Shown piece by piece: positions 1 to 6,718 of a stretch of 35,520 bases of DNA. Both the position numbers and the translations under genes were made by a program. The notes below the pieces were generated by a model. That model worked only from the letters and a program-made list of their open reading frames with translations, ran no database searches and had not been told where the DNA came from. This DNA is from Glycomyces sp. YM15 (GTDB taxonomy: Bacteria > Actinomycetota > Actinomycetes > Mycobacteriales > Micromonosporaceae): assembly GCF_016918015.1 (NCBI RefSeq), contig NZ_JAERMK010000003.1, positions 199,441 to 234,960 on the forward strand. The letters are read 5' to 3'. Within the stretch, counting starts at the first letter, position 1. Every line of letters begins with the position of its first letter.

Positions 1-20
1 TTAGACGACCACTTCCCATA

Positions 21-80
21 CGGCCCCCCCCCCGGGGGGGGGGCGGGGGGGGGGGGGGGGGGGGGGCCCCCCCCCCCGCC
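21..80. other. poly-C/poly-G low-complexity block
   Basis: A C-run, then a long G-run, then another C-run, with almost no other bases. Such perfect blocks are not expected in ordinary chromosomal DNA and recur twice more in this window. I read this as a sequencing or assembly artefact near a contig end rather than biology. Bases 81-143 are ordinary GC-rich upstream sequence of the sigma gene; I see no clear promoter. Confidence 0.6.
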
Positions 81-143
81 CAGTTTCGGGGCGGCGCCAC
101 CGGTAGCGCCGCACAAGCCTTTGCCGTACAAGAAAGTGAGGGT

Positions 144-743
144 GTGTTGGTTCGGCTGCTAGACTCTCCGCCTCCCCGAATTCGACCCGCGACCGGAGGC
201 CCCCCGTTGGAGCTCCCCGCTCAGCTGGAAGAAGACGCCTTCCGGGCCTTCTTCGAGCGGCATCACGCCGAGCTGGCGCGCTTCGCGTGGCTGCTCATCG
301 GCGAGAGCGGAGCGGCCGAGGACATCGCGGCGGACGCGATGCTCGCAGTGTGGCGGCAATGGGACCAGGCCCGGCGGGCCAGGTCGCAGATCGCATACGC
401 GCGCGGCATCGTCGCGAACCTCGCCAAGACCCGCATTCGCGCCGCCGTGCGCGAACGGCGCCGGAACACGCTGTTCTGGCAGCGTCCCGGCGAGACGCAC
501 GACGGCCCGGACTCGGCCGCGGTGGTGGACGTGCGCGAGGCTCTGGAGCGGCTGCCGCTGCGGCGGCGGGCCTGCGTCATCCTGCGGCACTCGCTGGAAC
601 TCTCCGAACGCGAGACCGCCGACGCGCTCGGCATCTCGATCGGCACGGTCAAGAGCCAGACCTCGAAGGGCCTGACCGAACTGCGGCGCATCCTCGGACC
701 CCAGGAGGCCTGGGCGACGATTCGGAAGGAGGGGCAAGGGTGA
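144..743 (+). CDS. SigE-family ECF RNA polymerase sigma factor
   Basis: A 199-aa ECF-type sigma factor that would direct core RNA polymerase to a small regulon. Region 2 lies at about residues 30-95 (FRAFFERHHAELARFAWLL, then AAEDIAADAMLAVWRQW). Region 4 lies at about 130-190, with the helix-turn-helix ETADALGISIGTVKSQTSKG. The length and the aromatic-rich region 2 match the actinobacterial SigE-like group, which lacks regions 1 and 3. The start is uncertain. GTG at 144 opens the frame, but the first 28 or so residues are Pro-rich and unlike the family, and no good Shine-Dalgarno is visible. The last codons overlap the next gene (GTGA at 740-743), so the two are co-translated and probably form a sigma factor/membrane partner unit. 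The upstream region is disturbed by a poly-G block. Confidence 0.85.
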   Translation: MLVRLLDSPPPRIRPATGGPPLELPAQLEEDAFRAFFERHHAELARFAWLLIGESGAAEDIAADAMLAVWRQWDQARRARSQIAYARGIVANLAKTRIRAAVRERRRNTLFWQRPGETHDGPDSAAVVDVREALERLPLRRRACVILRHSLELSERETADALGISIGTVKSQTSKGLTELRRILGPQEAWATIRKEGQG

Positions 744-1534
744 ACGACGACATCAACGACCGGCTCCGGGTGACCGCGGAGGAGTACGAACCGGACCGCG
801 ACCGCATGTGGTCGCGCGTGTCCGAGGGCATGCGCGAACCACGGGTGCGGGCCGAGCCGGTGCGCTCCGGCTGGCGGATCCCGCAGCTGGGGCTGGCGAC
901 CGGTGCGGCGCTGGCGCTCATCGGCGCGATCGTGTTCTTCGGGCAGTTCCTGGGCTTCGGCCCGGTGATCGGCCCTACTCCCGAACCTCCCGCGGCCGGT
1001 CCCGGTACCCGGTCCGCCGAGGCGACGGACCCCGCGACCAGCGACGACCCCGCGACGGACGCGGAGGAGACGAGCACGGACGAGGGCGAGAGCGATGCGC
1101 CCGAGGGCGAGGTGACCGAGGGCGGCTCGAGCCCGGAGGTCGACACCGGGCCCTCATGGCTGTGGACGGACGGCTCGATCGACCCGAACAGCAACGACTA
1201 CTGGTCGCAGTCGACCCTCACGTTCAAGAGCGACGAGGCGCTCACCGGGCTGAGTGTGGAGCTGCGGGTGGCCGAGGGCGCGGGCGTGGAGTACACGGAC
1301 GCGTGGACGAGCGGCGACACCTGGTTCACGGAGGCGGAGGTGACCGAGGAGGAGGGCTTCCTGGTCTACCGCTGGACCCTGCAGGAGGGCGCGGTGCTCC
1401 CGGCCGGCGAGTACCAGCTCGCGGGCCAGTACAACCACGGCTCGGGCGGGCGCAGCGCGTACGACGACGTGTACTCCTTCGAGGCCGTGACCGAAGCGGG
1501 CGAGAGCGGCGCGGTCGGAGGCGACTTCGAATGA
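740..1534 (+). CDS. single-pass membrane protein paired with the SigE-like sigma factor
   Basis: Starts at GTG 740, overlapping the sigma stop in GTGA; 264 aa. Residues 1-45 are charged and cytoplasmic-like. One hydrophobic segment (about 50-75, GLATGAALALIGAIVFF) is followed by an acidic Ser/Thr/Glu/Asp/Pro-rich linker (about 80-135). The C-terminal extracellular domain (about 140-250) is rich in aromatic and acidic residues and looks beta-sandwich-like. The topology (short cytoplasmic end, one helix, outside domain) and the coupling to a sigma gene suggest an anti-sigma or sensor-like partner. However, I see no zinc-finger HxxxCxxC anti-sigma motif, so the role is inferred only from position and topology. 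It could equally be a cell-wall protein of the sigma regulon. Confidence 0.75.
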   Translation: MNDDINDRLRVTAEEYEPDRDRMWSRVSEGMREPRVRAEPVRSGWRIPQLGLATGAALALIGAIVFFGQFLGFGPVIGPTPEPPAAGPGTRSAEATDPATSDDPATDAEETSTDEGESDAPEGEVTEGGSSPEVDTGPSWLWTDGSIDPNSNDYWSQSTLTFKSDEALTGLSVELRVAEGAGVEYTDAWTSGDTWFTEAEVTEEEGFLVYRWTLQEGAVLPAGEYQLAGQYNHGSGGRSAYDDVYSFEAVTEAGESGAVGGDFE

Positions 1535-1580
1535 CCGGCCCCGGCCGGACTGTTTGACTCCGCCGCGCCTGACCACCGCG

Positions 1581-1726
1581 GCGACCCCAGAGCGAGAGCG
1601 GGGACCGAGCCTTCGGCTCGGGGCCCCCCCCCGGGCAAAGGAAACCGGGGGCGACCCCCAAAAAACCCACCCCCGGGGCGACCCCTGCGCGTGCGGGGGG
1701 ACCGAGCCTTCGGCTGGGCCCCCGCT
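1581..1726. repeat. two REP-like hairpin repeats between convergent genes
   Basis: Two related units, about 1581-1630 and 1678-1726, each begin with GCGACCCC and contain ACCGAGCCTTCGGCT followed by a C-run. In the first unit CCGAGCC/GGCTCGG forms a 7-bp stem with a TTC loop. The second has one changed base in the right arm. A third GCGACCCC sits at 1651-1658. The 350-base gap 1535-1884 separates convergent genes, so these hairpins may also act as bidirectional terminators. I see no gene in the gap. Confidence 0.6.
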
Positions 1727-1884
1727 CCGGGAATATGAAACGGGTGCGATCCCGTAATATCCGCATAAATCCCCCCTAAGGGACCCCTGGCGCAAAAGTA
1801 CTCCCGGGGCCCGACAGGAATCGCCCGAACGTCCGATCCTGCACATCATTACGGCCGGAAGACGCGGACTCGCCGAGGCTCCTG

Positions 1885-2613
1885 TCAGAAATTGACCAGC
1901 TCGAACGTGGTCGCGTACCGCGTTCCGAAGCGCTCGCCGGCGCCCGCCGCGAAGTCGGTGAGGAAGCCGCGCACGTACGTCTCCGGGTCCTCGTCGGTGA
2001 GCGCCGAAATGTAGGCGCGGTGCTCGAGCAGCGAGGCGATCCCGGCCTCCATCGTGTCGGTGACGTCGACCGCGTGCGTCGACGCCGGCGAAGCGGCGAG
2101 CGCCACCCACCGCACCCCGCCCCAGGGTTCGAGGCCCTCGTCGGCGAGCTCGGGGAAGATCCACCGGTTGCCCGCGTCGTTCGCGGCGTCGAGCACGGAT
2201 TCGCCGACGGCGCGGTGGTCGGCGCTGTTCCAGTGCCCGGGCATGAAGTGGTCGCGCCGGTTCAAGGTGATGACGAGTTCGGGCTTGTGGCGGCGGATCG
2301 CGGCGGCGAGATCGCGGCGGAGGGCGATGCCGGATTCGATGACGCCGTCGGGGTGGTCGAGGAATTCGACGGAGGAGACGCCGACGACCGCGGCGGAGGC
2401 GCGCTGCTCGGCGTCGCGCACGGGCGCGCATTCCTCGGGCGGCATGGTGTCGATGCCGGCTTCGCCGCGGCTGACCATGAGGTAGGCGACGTCGCGGCCG
2501 CCGCCGGTCCAGCGGGCGACGGCCGCGGCGGCGCCGTATTCCATGTCGTCGGGGTGGGCCACGATGGCCAGTGCCTTGGTCCAGTCCTCCGGCATGGCAA
2601 GGAGTTCGCTCAT
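1885..2613 (-). CDS. PIG-L/LmbE-family deacetylase
   Basis: A 242-aa zinc-dependent N-deacetylase of the PIG-L/LmbE family. The family hydrolyses N-acetyl groups from sugars or sugar conjugates, as MshB, Mca and BshB do. The diagnostic AHPDD-x-E motif is at residues 19-25 (metal-binding His20 and Asp23, catalytic base Asp22). The downstream metal His is in SADHRAVG (about His133). The protein is shorter than mycothiol MshB/Mca (about 290-300 aa) and the substrate cannot be deduced. It follows the rhodanese gene by 21 bases on the same strand, so the two are probably co-transcribed. That pairing hints loosely at thiol or sulfur metabolism but proves nothing. No strong ribosome-binding site is visible before the ATG. 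Confidence 0.85.
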   Translation of the reverse strand: MSELLAMPEDWTKALAIVAHPDDMEYGAAAAVARWTGGGRDVAYLMVSRGEAGIDTMPPEECAPVRDAEQRASAAVVGVSSVEFLDHPDGVIESGIALRRDLAAAIRRHKPELVITLNRRDHFMPGHWNSADHRAVGESVLDAANDAGNRWIFPELADEGLEPWGGVRWVALAASPASTHAVDVTDTMEAGIASLLEHRAYISALTDEDPETYVRGFLTDFAAGAGERFGTRYATTFELVNF

Positions 2614-2634
2614 GCGTCGATTATGGCTCGCGGT

Positions 2635-3105
2635 TCAGCAGGAGCAGGAGACGCCGCCGGCGGGGACGGTGAGCGGGTCGGGCTTGCCGCGTTCGGTGCC
2701 GGCGTCGGTGGCGACCGGGAGGCCTTCGCGAATCCAGTACTCCATGCCGCCGATCATCTCTTTGACCTGGTAGCCAAGTTTCGCGAACTCGACGGCGGCG
2801 CGGTAGGCGCCGTTGCAGCCGGGGCCCCAGCAGTAGACGACGACGGGCCTGGCGGGGTCGGCGAGTTCGGCGGCGCGGGCGGCGATGTCGTCGGTGGGAA
2901 GGTGGACGGCGCCGGGAACGCGGCCCTGGTCCCAGGCGGCTCTGCCGCGGGAGTCGATGAGGGTGAAGCCGGGGTCGCCGTCGTTCAGCGCGGAGTGGAC
3001 GTCGGAGACGTCGGTGCGGAACGCGAGTTGGCCGGTGAAGTAGGCGAGGGCGTCGGCGGGGGCGGCCGGGGGTACGCGCAGGACGGCGTTCGGGTTCGTT
3101 TCCAT
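2635..3105 (-). CDS. rhodanese-like sulfurtransferase
   Basis: A 156-aa single-domain rhodanese. The persulfide-forming cysteine is Cys92, in the loop CWGPGCNGA (92-100), with a second cysteine (Cys97) in the same loop. The CH2A-like strand TLIDSRGRAAWDQGRVPGAVHLP (48-70, discontinuous motif) is clear. These proteins move sulfane sulfur between thiols or act as sulfur carriers in the cytoplasm. The protein ends in Cys-Ser-Cys, which is unusual and might bind metal or form a disulfide. First gene of a two-gene minus-strand unit with the PIG-L deacetylase. Divergent from the aldo/keto reductase across about 200 bases. Confidence 0.88.
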   Translation of the reverse strand: METNPNAVLRVPPAAPADALAYFTGQLAFRTDVSDVHSALNDGDPGFTLIDSRGRAAWDQGRVPGAVHLPTDDIAARAAELADPARPVVVYCWGPGCNGAYRAAVEFAKLGYQVKEMIGGMEYWIREGLPVATDAGTERGKPDPLTVPAGGVSCSC

Positions 3106-3302
3106 GCCCCGAATCTATGTGCCGGTACAAAGATTCGAGCACTCGACACAAAGTGGGTCAGGATGTGGGAACAACGATCGGCAGGGTGTTTTCGCCCGGT
3201 TTAGCGGGTACTCGGGCGGCGGTAGCGTAGACCGCGGCGCCCCTCACCGCCTTGCACACCGCGCCGCCCCCGGCGGCGCCTCCGATCAGAGAGGCTTCCT
3301 CC

Positions 3303-4139
3303 ATGGCATCCACAGCACCCACCGTCGAACTCGCGCACGGCGCGGCCATGCCGCTGCTGGGTCTGGGCACGTGGCCGATGGACGACGCCGAGGCCGAGCG
3401 CGTGGTCGCCGAGGCGATCGGGCTGGGCTACCGGCTCGTCGACACGGCCGAGAACTACCGGAACGAGCGCGGTGTCGGGCTGGGGCTCAAGGCTTCCGGC
3501 GTGGCCCGCGAGGACCTGTTCGTCACCACGAAGTTCAATAAGGAGTGGCACGGCGTCGATCTGGCCGCCGAGGCCTGCGAGCGGGGCCTCGACCGGCTCG
3601 GGCTCGACTACCTCGACCTGCTGCTCATCCACTGGCCGAATCCGCAGCACGGACGGTACGTCGAGGCCTGGGAGGGCCTGGTGCGGCTGCTGGAGTCGGG
3701 GCGGGTGAAGGCGATCGGCACGTCGAACTTCAAACCATCGCATCTGGACAGGATCATCGAGGCCACGGGCACGGTGCCGGATGTGAACCAGATCCAGTTG
3801 AGCCCCTTGACGACTCGGCTCGAGGCGCGCGCGTACCACAAGGAGCGGGGGATCGTGACCCAGTCGTGGTCGCCGATCGGCGGCCAGGGCGGCGAGGTGC
3901 GGAACGAGCCGAAGGTGCTGCAGCTGGCCGAGAAGTACGGGAAGACGCCGGTGCAGGTGATCCTGCGCTGGCACCTGGACTCGGGGCTGACGGCGGTCGC
4001 GAAGTCGAGCGATCCCGAGCGGCTGGCGCAGAACCTGGACGTGTTCGACTTCGAGCTGGACCCGGACGACGTGATGTCGCTGTCGGCCCTGGACCAGGGC
4101 GAAGCCGCCGCGGCGGACTCGGACGAGTTCGGGCACTAG
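3303..4139 (+). CDS. aldo/keto reductase
   Basis: A 278-aa NADPH-dependent aldo/keto reductase with a TIM-barrel fold, of the bacterial 2,5-diketo-gluconate-reductase-like type. The catalytic tetrad is visible: Asp47 and Tyr52 in DTAENY, Lys77 in TTKF, His110 in LIHWPNP. The cofactor-binding end is present as VAKSSDPERLAQN. I chose ATG 3303 because AGAGAGG lies 8 bases before it and MPLLGLGTWPM follows, as in the family. An upstream in-frame ATG at 3252 would add a Pro/Ala-rich stretch without a ribosome-binding site. Physiological substrate unknown. The gene runs into a poly-G/C block just after its stop. Confidence 0.92.
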   Translation: MASTAPTVELAHGAAMPLLGLGTWPMDDAEAERVVAEAIGLGYRLVDTAENYRNERGVGLGLKASGVAREDLFVTTKFNKEWHGVDLAAEACERGLDRLGLDYLDLLLIHWPNPQHGRYVEAWEGLVRLLESGRVKAIGTSNFKPSHLDRIIEATGTVPDVNQIQLSPLTTRLEARAYHKERGIVTQSWSPIGGQGGEVRNEPKVLQLAEKYGKTPVQVILRWHLDSGLTAVAKSSDPERLAQNLDVFDFELDPDDVMSLSALDQGEAAAADSDEFGH

Positions 4140-4159
4140 GGATCTGACACGTGGGAGCG

Positions 4160-4301
4160 GCGGGGGGGGGGGGGCCCCCCCCCCCCCCCCGCGGGGGCCG
4201 GTGTGGGGGGGGGGCCCCCCCGCCACCGCCCCCGGGGGGGGGGCGGGGGGGGGGGGGCCGGGGGGGGGGGGGGGGCGGGCGCCCCCCCCCCCCCCCCCCC
4301 C
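4160..4301. other. poly-G/poly-C low-complexity block
   Basis: About 140 bases composed almost only of alternating G-runs and C-runs, exactly between the convergent reductase and Xre genes. A strong GC hairpin terminator would be expected here. The most likely explanation is failed base calling or assembly through it. I read no gene in it. Confidence 0.6.
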
Positions 4302-4312
4302 GCTCGGAGTGC

Positions 4313-4525
4313 TCAGTGCTGGTCGGGCTCCCATCGGAGCACGTCGCCGGGCTGGCATTCGAGCACTTCGCAGATCGATTCGAGGGTGGTGAAGCGGACC
4401 GCCTTGGCGCGTCCGTTCTTGAGGACGGCGACGTTCGCCGGGGTGATGCCGACCGCTTCCGCGAATTCGCCGACTGACATGCCGCGTTTGGCGAGCAGGA
4501 CGTCGAGGTCCACGACGATCGCCAT
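4313..4525 (-). CDS. small Xre-type HTH regulator, DUF2975 partner
   Basis: A 70-aa cro/C1-type DNA-binding protein. The helix-turn-helix is visible as MSVGEFAEAVGITPANVAVLKNG, and the family tail is LESICEVLECQPGDVLRW. Start ATG at 4525 shares ATGA with the stop of the upstream DUF2975 gene, so the two are translationally coupled. In Bacillus and many actinobacteria a small Xre protein of this type (YozG-like) is always next to a DUF2975 membrane protein, which supports a functional pair. It is the natural candidate for the factor binding the palindromes at 5018-5074, which would be autoregulation. Confidence 0.9.
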   Translation of the reverse strand: MAIVVDLDVLLAKRGMSVGEFAEAVGITPANVAVLKNGRAKAVRFTTLESICEVLECQPGDVLRWEPDQH

Positions 4526-5016
4526 CAGATCACCTCGGCGATCTCGGTCTTGAGGTCGACGGCCTTGCGCAGCAGGCTGCGCAGGATGACGACGAGCAGC
4601 CCGAAGACCACACCGACGCCGACGCACAGGATCATGGCGTCGAACTCGTCGAACCTCCGGATCGGGCCGCCGGTGCGGCCGGTCGCGGCGAGGTGGAGTG
4701 CCACGCCGCCCGCGAGGACGACGCCGGCTCCGGTCGCCCAGACGACGGTGTCGACCCAGCGGAAGGACTTGGCCGTGAAGATGGTGTCGCGCTGGATCTG
4801 GTCGAGCAGCTTCCAGGAGGCGAAGAGCACGACCTGGACGCAGACGAGGCCGAGGACGGCCGCGGCCATGTAGACGTAGAGCCAGTGGAACCCGGGCGCG
4901 AAATGTCGCACGACCCCGGACTCGGTGCCGGGGATCAGGATGAACTGGCCGTAGAGCGTGAGCAGCAGCGCGCCGATGAGGCCGAGCCGCACGGTGATGA
5001 GAGCGGTGGTTTTCAT
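4525..5016 (-). CDS. DUF2975 membrane protein
   Basis: A 163-aa integral membrane protein with four predicted helices: about 5-28, 45-68, 90-112 and 130-150. The family feature is the stretch between helices 2 and 3, LLDQIQRDTIFTAKSFRWVD, characteristic of DUF2975/YoaS. Molecular function is not known. These proteins occur with a small Xre regulator, here overlapping by ATGA, and are suspected to modulate its activity at the membrane. The start at 5016 lies directly next to an AT-rich palindromic promoter region. Confidence 0.88.
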   Translation of the reverse strand: MKTTALITVRLGLIGALLLTLYGQFILIPGTESGVVRHFAPGFHWLYVYMAAAVLGLVCVQVVLFASWKLLDQIQRDTIFTAKSFRWVDTVVWATGAGVVLAGGVALHLAATGRTGGPIRRFDEFDAMILCVGVGVVFGLLVVILRSLLRKAVDLKTEIAEVI

Positions 5017-5017
5017 A

Positions 5018-5074
5018 TATCGATTCTCGACCGATATCTATCGCAAGTCAATAGATATCGGCCGACAATCGATA
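5018..5074 (-). promoter_or_regulatory. nested palindromic operator in front of DUF2975/Xre
   Basis: Two perfect inverted repeats share one centre at 5046. The inner one pairs CCGATATCTAT (5031-5041) with ATAGATATCGG (5051-5061). The outer one pairs TATCGATT (5018-5025) with AATCGATA (5067-5074). This AT-rich block stands out from the GC-rich surroundings and fills the gap between the sigma-gene stop and the DUF2975 start. It is a strong candidate operator for the Xre protein encoded downstream. Confidence 0.7.
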
Positions 5075-5081
5075 GATTCGA

Positions 5082-5978
5082 TTACGCGTCGAGCAGCGTG
5101 AGCTCCATGCCGCGCACGCGGTCCGGATCGGTGACGCCCTCCATCGCGATGATCTTGTCGCCCTCGACGGTGAACACCAGCACGCGCGTCGGGAGGCCGG
5201 GCAGCGAGGAGATGACGCCGATCTTGCCGTCCGCGAGCACCAGCTGCGCGGCGGTCGCCATGGCCGCGAAGGTCATCGCGCCGCCCGCGATCTGGGCGGC
5301 GCCGCGGATGATCTGGCCGACCTCGGCCGCGTCCGTGCGCAGCGTGATCTCGGGGTCGAGCACCGACACCAGCGCCTCGAAGTCCCCGCCGCGCGCGGCC
5401 GCGAGGAACGCCTCCACCACCGTGCGCTGCTTCGAGACCGCTTGGCGCTGCGGCACATCGGTCCCCCGCACCCGCGCCCGCGCGCGACTGGCGAGCTTGC
5501 GAGCCGCGGTGGGCGTGCGGTCGACGATCTGGGCGATGTCGTCGAAGGGCACGCCGAACATGTCGTGGAGGACGAACGCGAGCCGCTCGGCCGGTTCGAG
5601 CGTCTCCAGGACCACCAGCAGCGCGAGGCTCACCGAGTCGGCGATGACCGCGGCCGATTCCGGGTCGGCCGCGACGTCCGCCGGGCCCGGCAGCGCCGTC
5701 GGCTCCACTGCGACTGTGCCGTCGAACGACGTGGGCATGGGCTGCTCGGCGCGGGATTTGCGGCGCCGCAGTTGGTCGAGGCAGACGCGTCCGACGACCG
5801 TGGTGAGCCATCCGCTGAGGTTGTGGATGCGTGCGGTGTCGCTGGCGGCCAAGCGGAACCAGGCCTCCTGCACCGCGTCTTCGGCCTCTCCGGAGGAACC
5901 GAGCATCCGGAACGCCACGGCCTCCAGTCGGGGCCGGTCGGCCTCGAATCGTTCCGCCAGCCACTGGTCGTCGTTCAT
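5082..5978 (-). CDS. ECF41-type sigma factor with SnoaL-like C-terminal domain
   Basis: A 298-aa sigma factor. Region 2 is at about residues 8-75 (LEAVAFRMLGSSGEAEDAVQEAWFRL, discontinuous). Region 4 is at about 120-172 (LEPAERLAFVLHDMFGVPFDDIA, then TPTAARKLASRARARVR). An extra domain of about 115 residues (about 183-298) has the NTF2/SnoaL-like pattern. That architecture defines the ECF41/SigJ group, in which the C-terminal domain replaces a separate anti-sigma factor. Start ATG 5978 is preceded by GGAGGAGG. The gene is divergent from a carboxymuconolactone decarboxylase gene, the hallmark ECF41 neighbour. Both genes carry TGTCACA-N16-CGTC-like promoters, so it probably controls itself and that target. 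Confidence 0.92.
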   Translation of the reverse strand: MNDDQWLAERFEADRPRLEAVAFRMLGSSGEAEDAVQEAWFRLAASDTARIHNLSGWLTTVVGRVCLDQLRRRKSRAEQPMPTSFDGTVAVEPTALPGPADVAADPESAAVIADSVSLALLVVLETLEPAERLAFVLHDMFGVPFDDIAQIVDRTPTAARKLASRARARVRGTDVPQRQAVSKQRTVVEAFLAAARGGDFEALVSVLDPEITLRTDAAEVGQIIRGAAQIAGGAMTFAAMATAAQLVLADGKIGVISSLPGLPTRVLVFTVEGDKIIAMEGVTDPDRVRGMELTLLDA

Positions 5979-6013
5979 AGTCGCTCCTCCTCCAACGGGG
6001 TCGTCGACCTTAT

Positions 6014-6040
6014 GACGCGCGAGCGGCCGAAAACGTGACA
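6014..6040 (-). promoter_or_regulatory. ECF41-type promoter of the sigma gene
   Basis: On the minus strand: TGTCACG (6040-6034), 16 bases, CGTC (6017-6014). The known ECF41 consensus is TGTCACA-N16-CGTC, so only one base differs and the spacing is exact. It lies 36 bases before the sigma start, which indicates autoregulation. Confidence 0.82.
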
Positions 6041-6095
6041 GTCCAGCCGCCCGCCACGCCTGTCTAGTGATCCAAGACACACCCAACCGCTCGGC

Positions 6096-6122
6096 GGTCA
6101 CATCGCCGCGCCGCGATCCGTC
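6096..6122 (+). promoter_or_regulatory. ECF41-type promoter of the AhpD-like gene
   Basis: On the plus strand: GGTCACA (6096-6102), 16 bases, CGTC (6119-6122). It has the same spacing as the divergent promoter and one mismatch to TGTCACA. It is 35 bases before the decarboxylase-family start. Confidence 0.78.
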
Positions 6123-6157
6123 AAGCCGGCATACGACGAAACCTGAAGGAGCACATC

Positions 6158-6628
6158 ATGGAAGCCCGCATCGACTACTACGCCAACCCCGTCGCCGCGA
6201 AGTTCGCCAAGTACATCAACTCGGCCGGCAGAGCCCTCACGGACGTCTCGCTCCCGGAGGGCCTCCACAACCTCATGTTGATCCGCGCCAGCCAGATCAA
6301 CGGCTGCGGCGTCTGCCTCGACATGCACACCAAGGACGCCGCGCACGACGGCGAGACCGCAGTCCGCCTCGCCATGGTCGCCGCCTGGAGGGAGGCCACC
6401 GTCTTCACCGAGGCGGAGAGGGCCGCGCTCGCGCTCACCGAGGCGGGCACCCGCCTCGCCGACGGCGAAGGGGTCCGCGACGACATCTGGGACAACGCCC
6501 GCAAGCACTTCGACGAGGACCAGCTGGCAGCCCTCGTCTCGATCATCGCGATCATCAACGCCTACAACCGGATGAATGCGATCCCGCAGATCCCCGCGGG
6601 CTCCTACCAGCCCGGCCAGTGGGGCTAG
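6158..6628 (+). CDS. AhpD-like carboxymuconolactone decarboxylase-family protein
   Basis: A 156-aa alpha-helical protein of the CMD/AhpD superfamily. It carries the redox-type CxxC-x3-H motif GCGVCLDMH (Cys50, Cys53, His57), typical of alkylhydroperoxidase-like members rather than true decarboxylases. Start ATG 6158 has GAAGGA 7 bases upstream. It is a classic target of ECF41 sigma factors (the carboxymuconolactone decarboxylase, oxidoreductase, epimerase target group). Here it is divergent from one, with a matching promoter. A likely job is peroxide or redox detoxification in the cytoplasm. The inducing signal is unknown. Confidence 0.92.
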   Translation: MEARIDYYANPVAAKFAKYINSAGRALTDVSLPEGLHNLMLIRASQINGCGVCLDMHTKDAAHDGETAVRLAMVAAWREATVFTEAERAALALTEAGTRLADGEGVRDDIWDNARKHFDEDQLAALVSIIAIINAYNRMNAIPQIPAGSYQPGQWG

Positions 6629-6660
6629 ACCGACCCGGACACCACCGGAGCGCACCCCGG

Positions 6661-6688
6661 AGGGGCGCGGCCGCTCGGCCGCGCCCTT
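6661..6688. terminator. bidirectional hairpin terminator
   Basis: GGGCGCGGCC (6663-6672), loop GCTC, GGCCGCGCCC (6677-6686), extended at the base by a G-T and an A-T pair. It sits between convergent genes. No long T-tract follows. Confidence 0.7.
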
Positions 6689-6718
6689 CAGCGTTCCACT
6701 CTCTTGCGTCCCGCCCGT

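Noticed and set aside
1554..1757. Small open frame across the REP-like repeats
   Set aside because: It simply reads through hairpin repeats and homopolymer runs, with no start signal and no meaningful protein.
3252..3302. Earlier ATG start for the aldo/keto reductase
   Set aside because: No ribosome-binding site, Pro/Ala-rich extra residues. ATG 3303 has AGAGAGG at the right distance.
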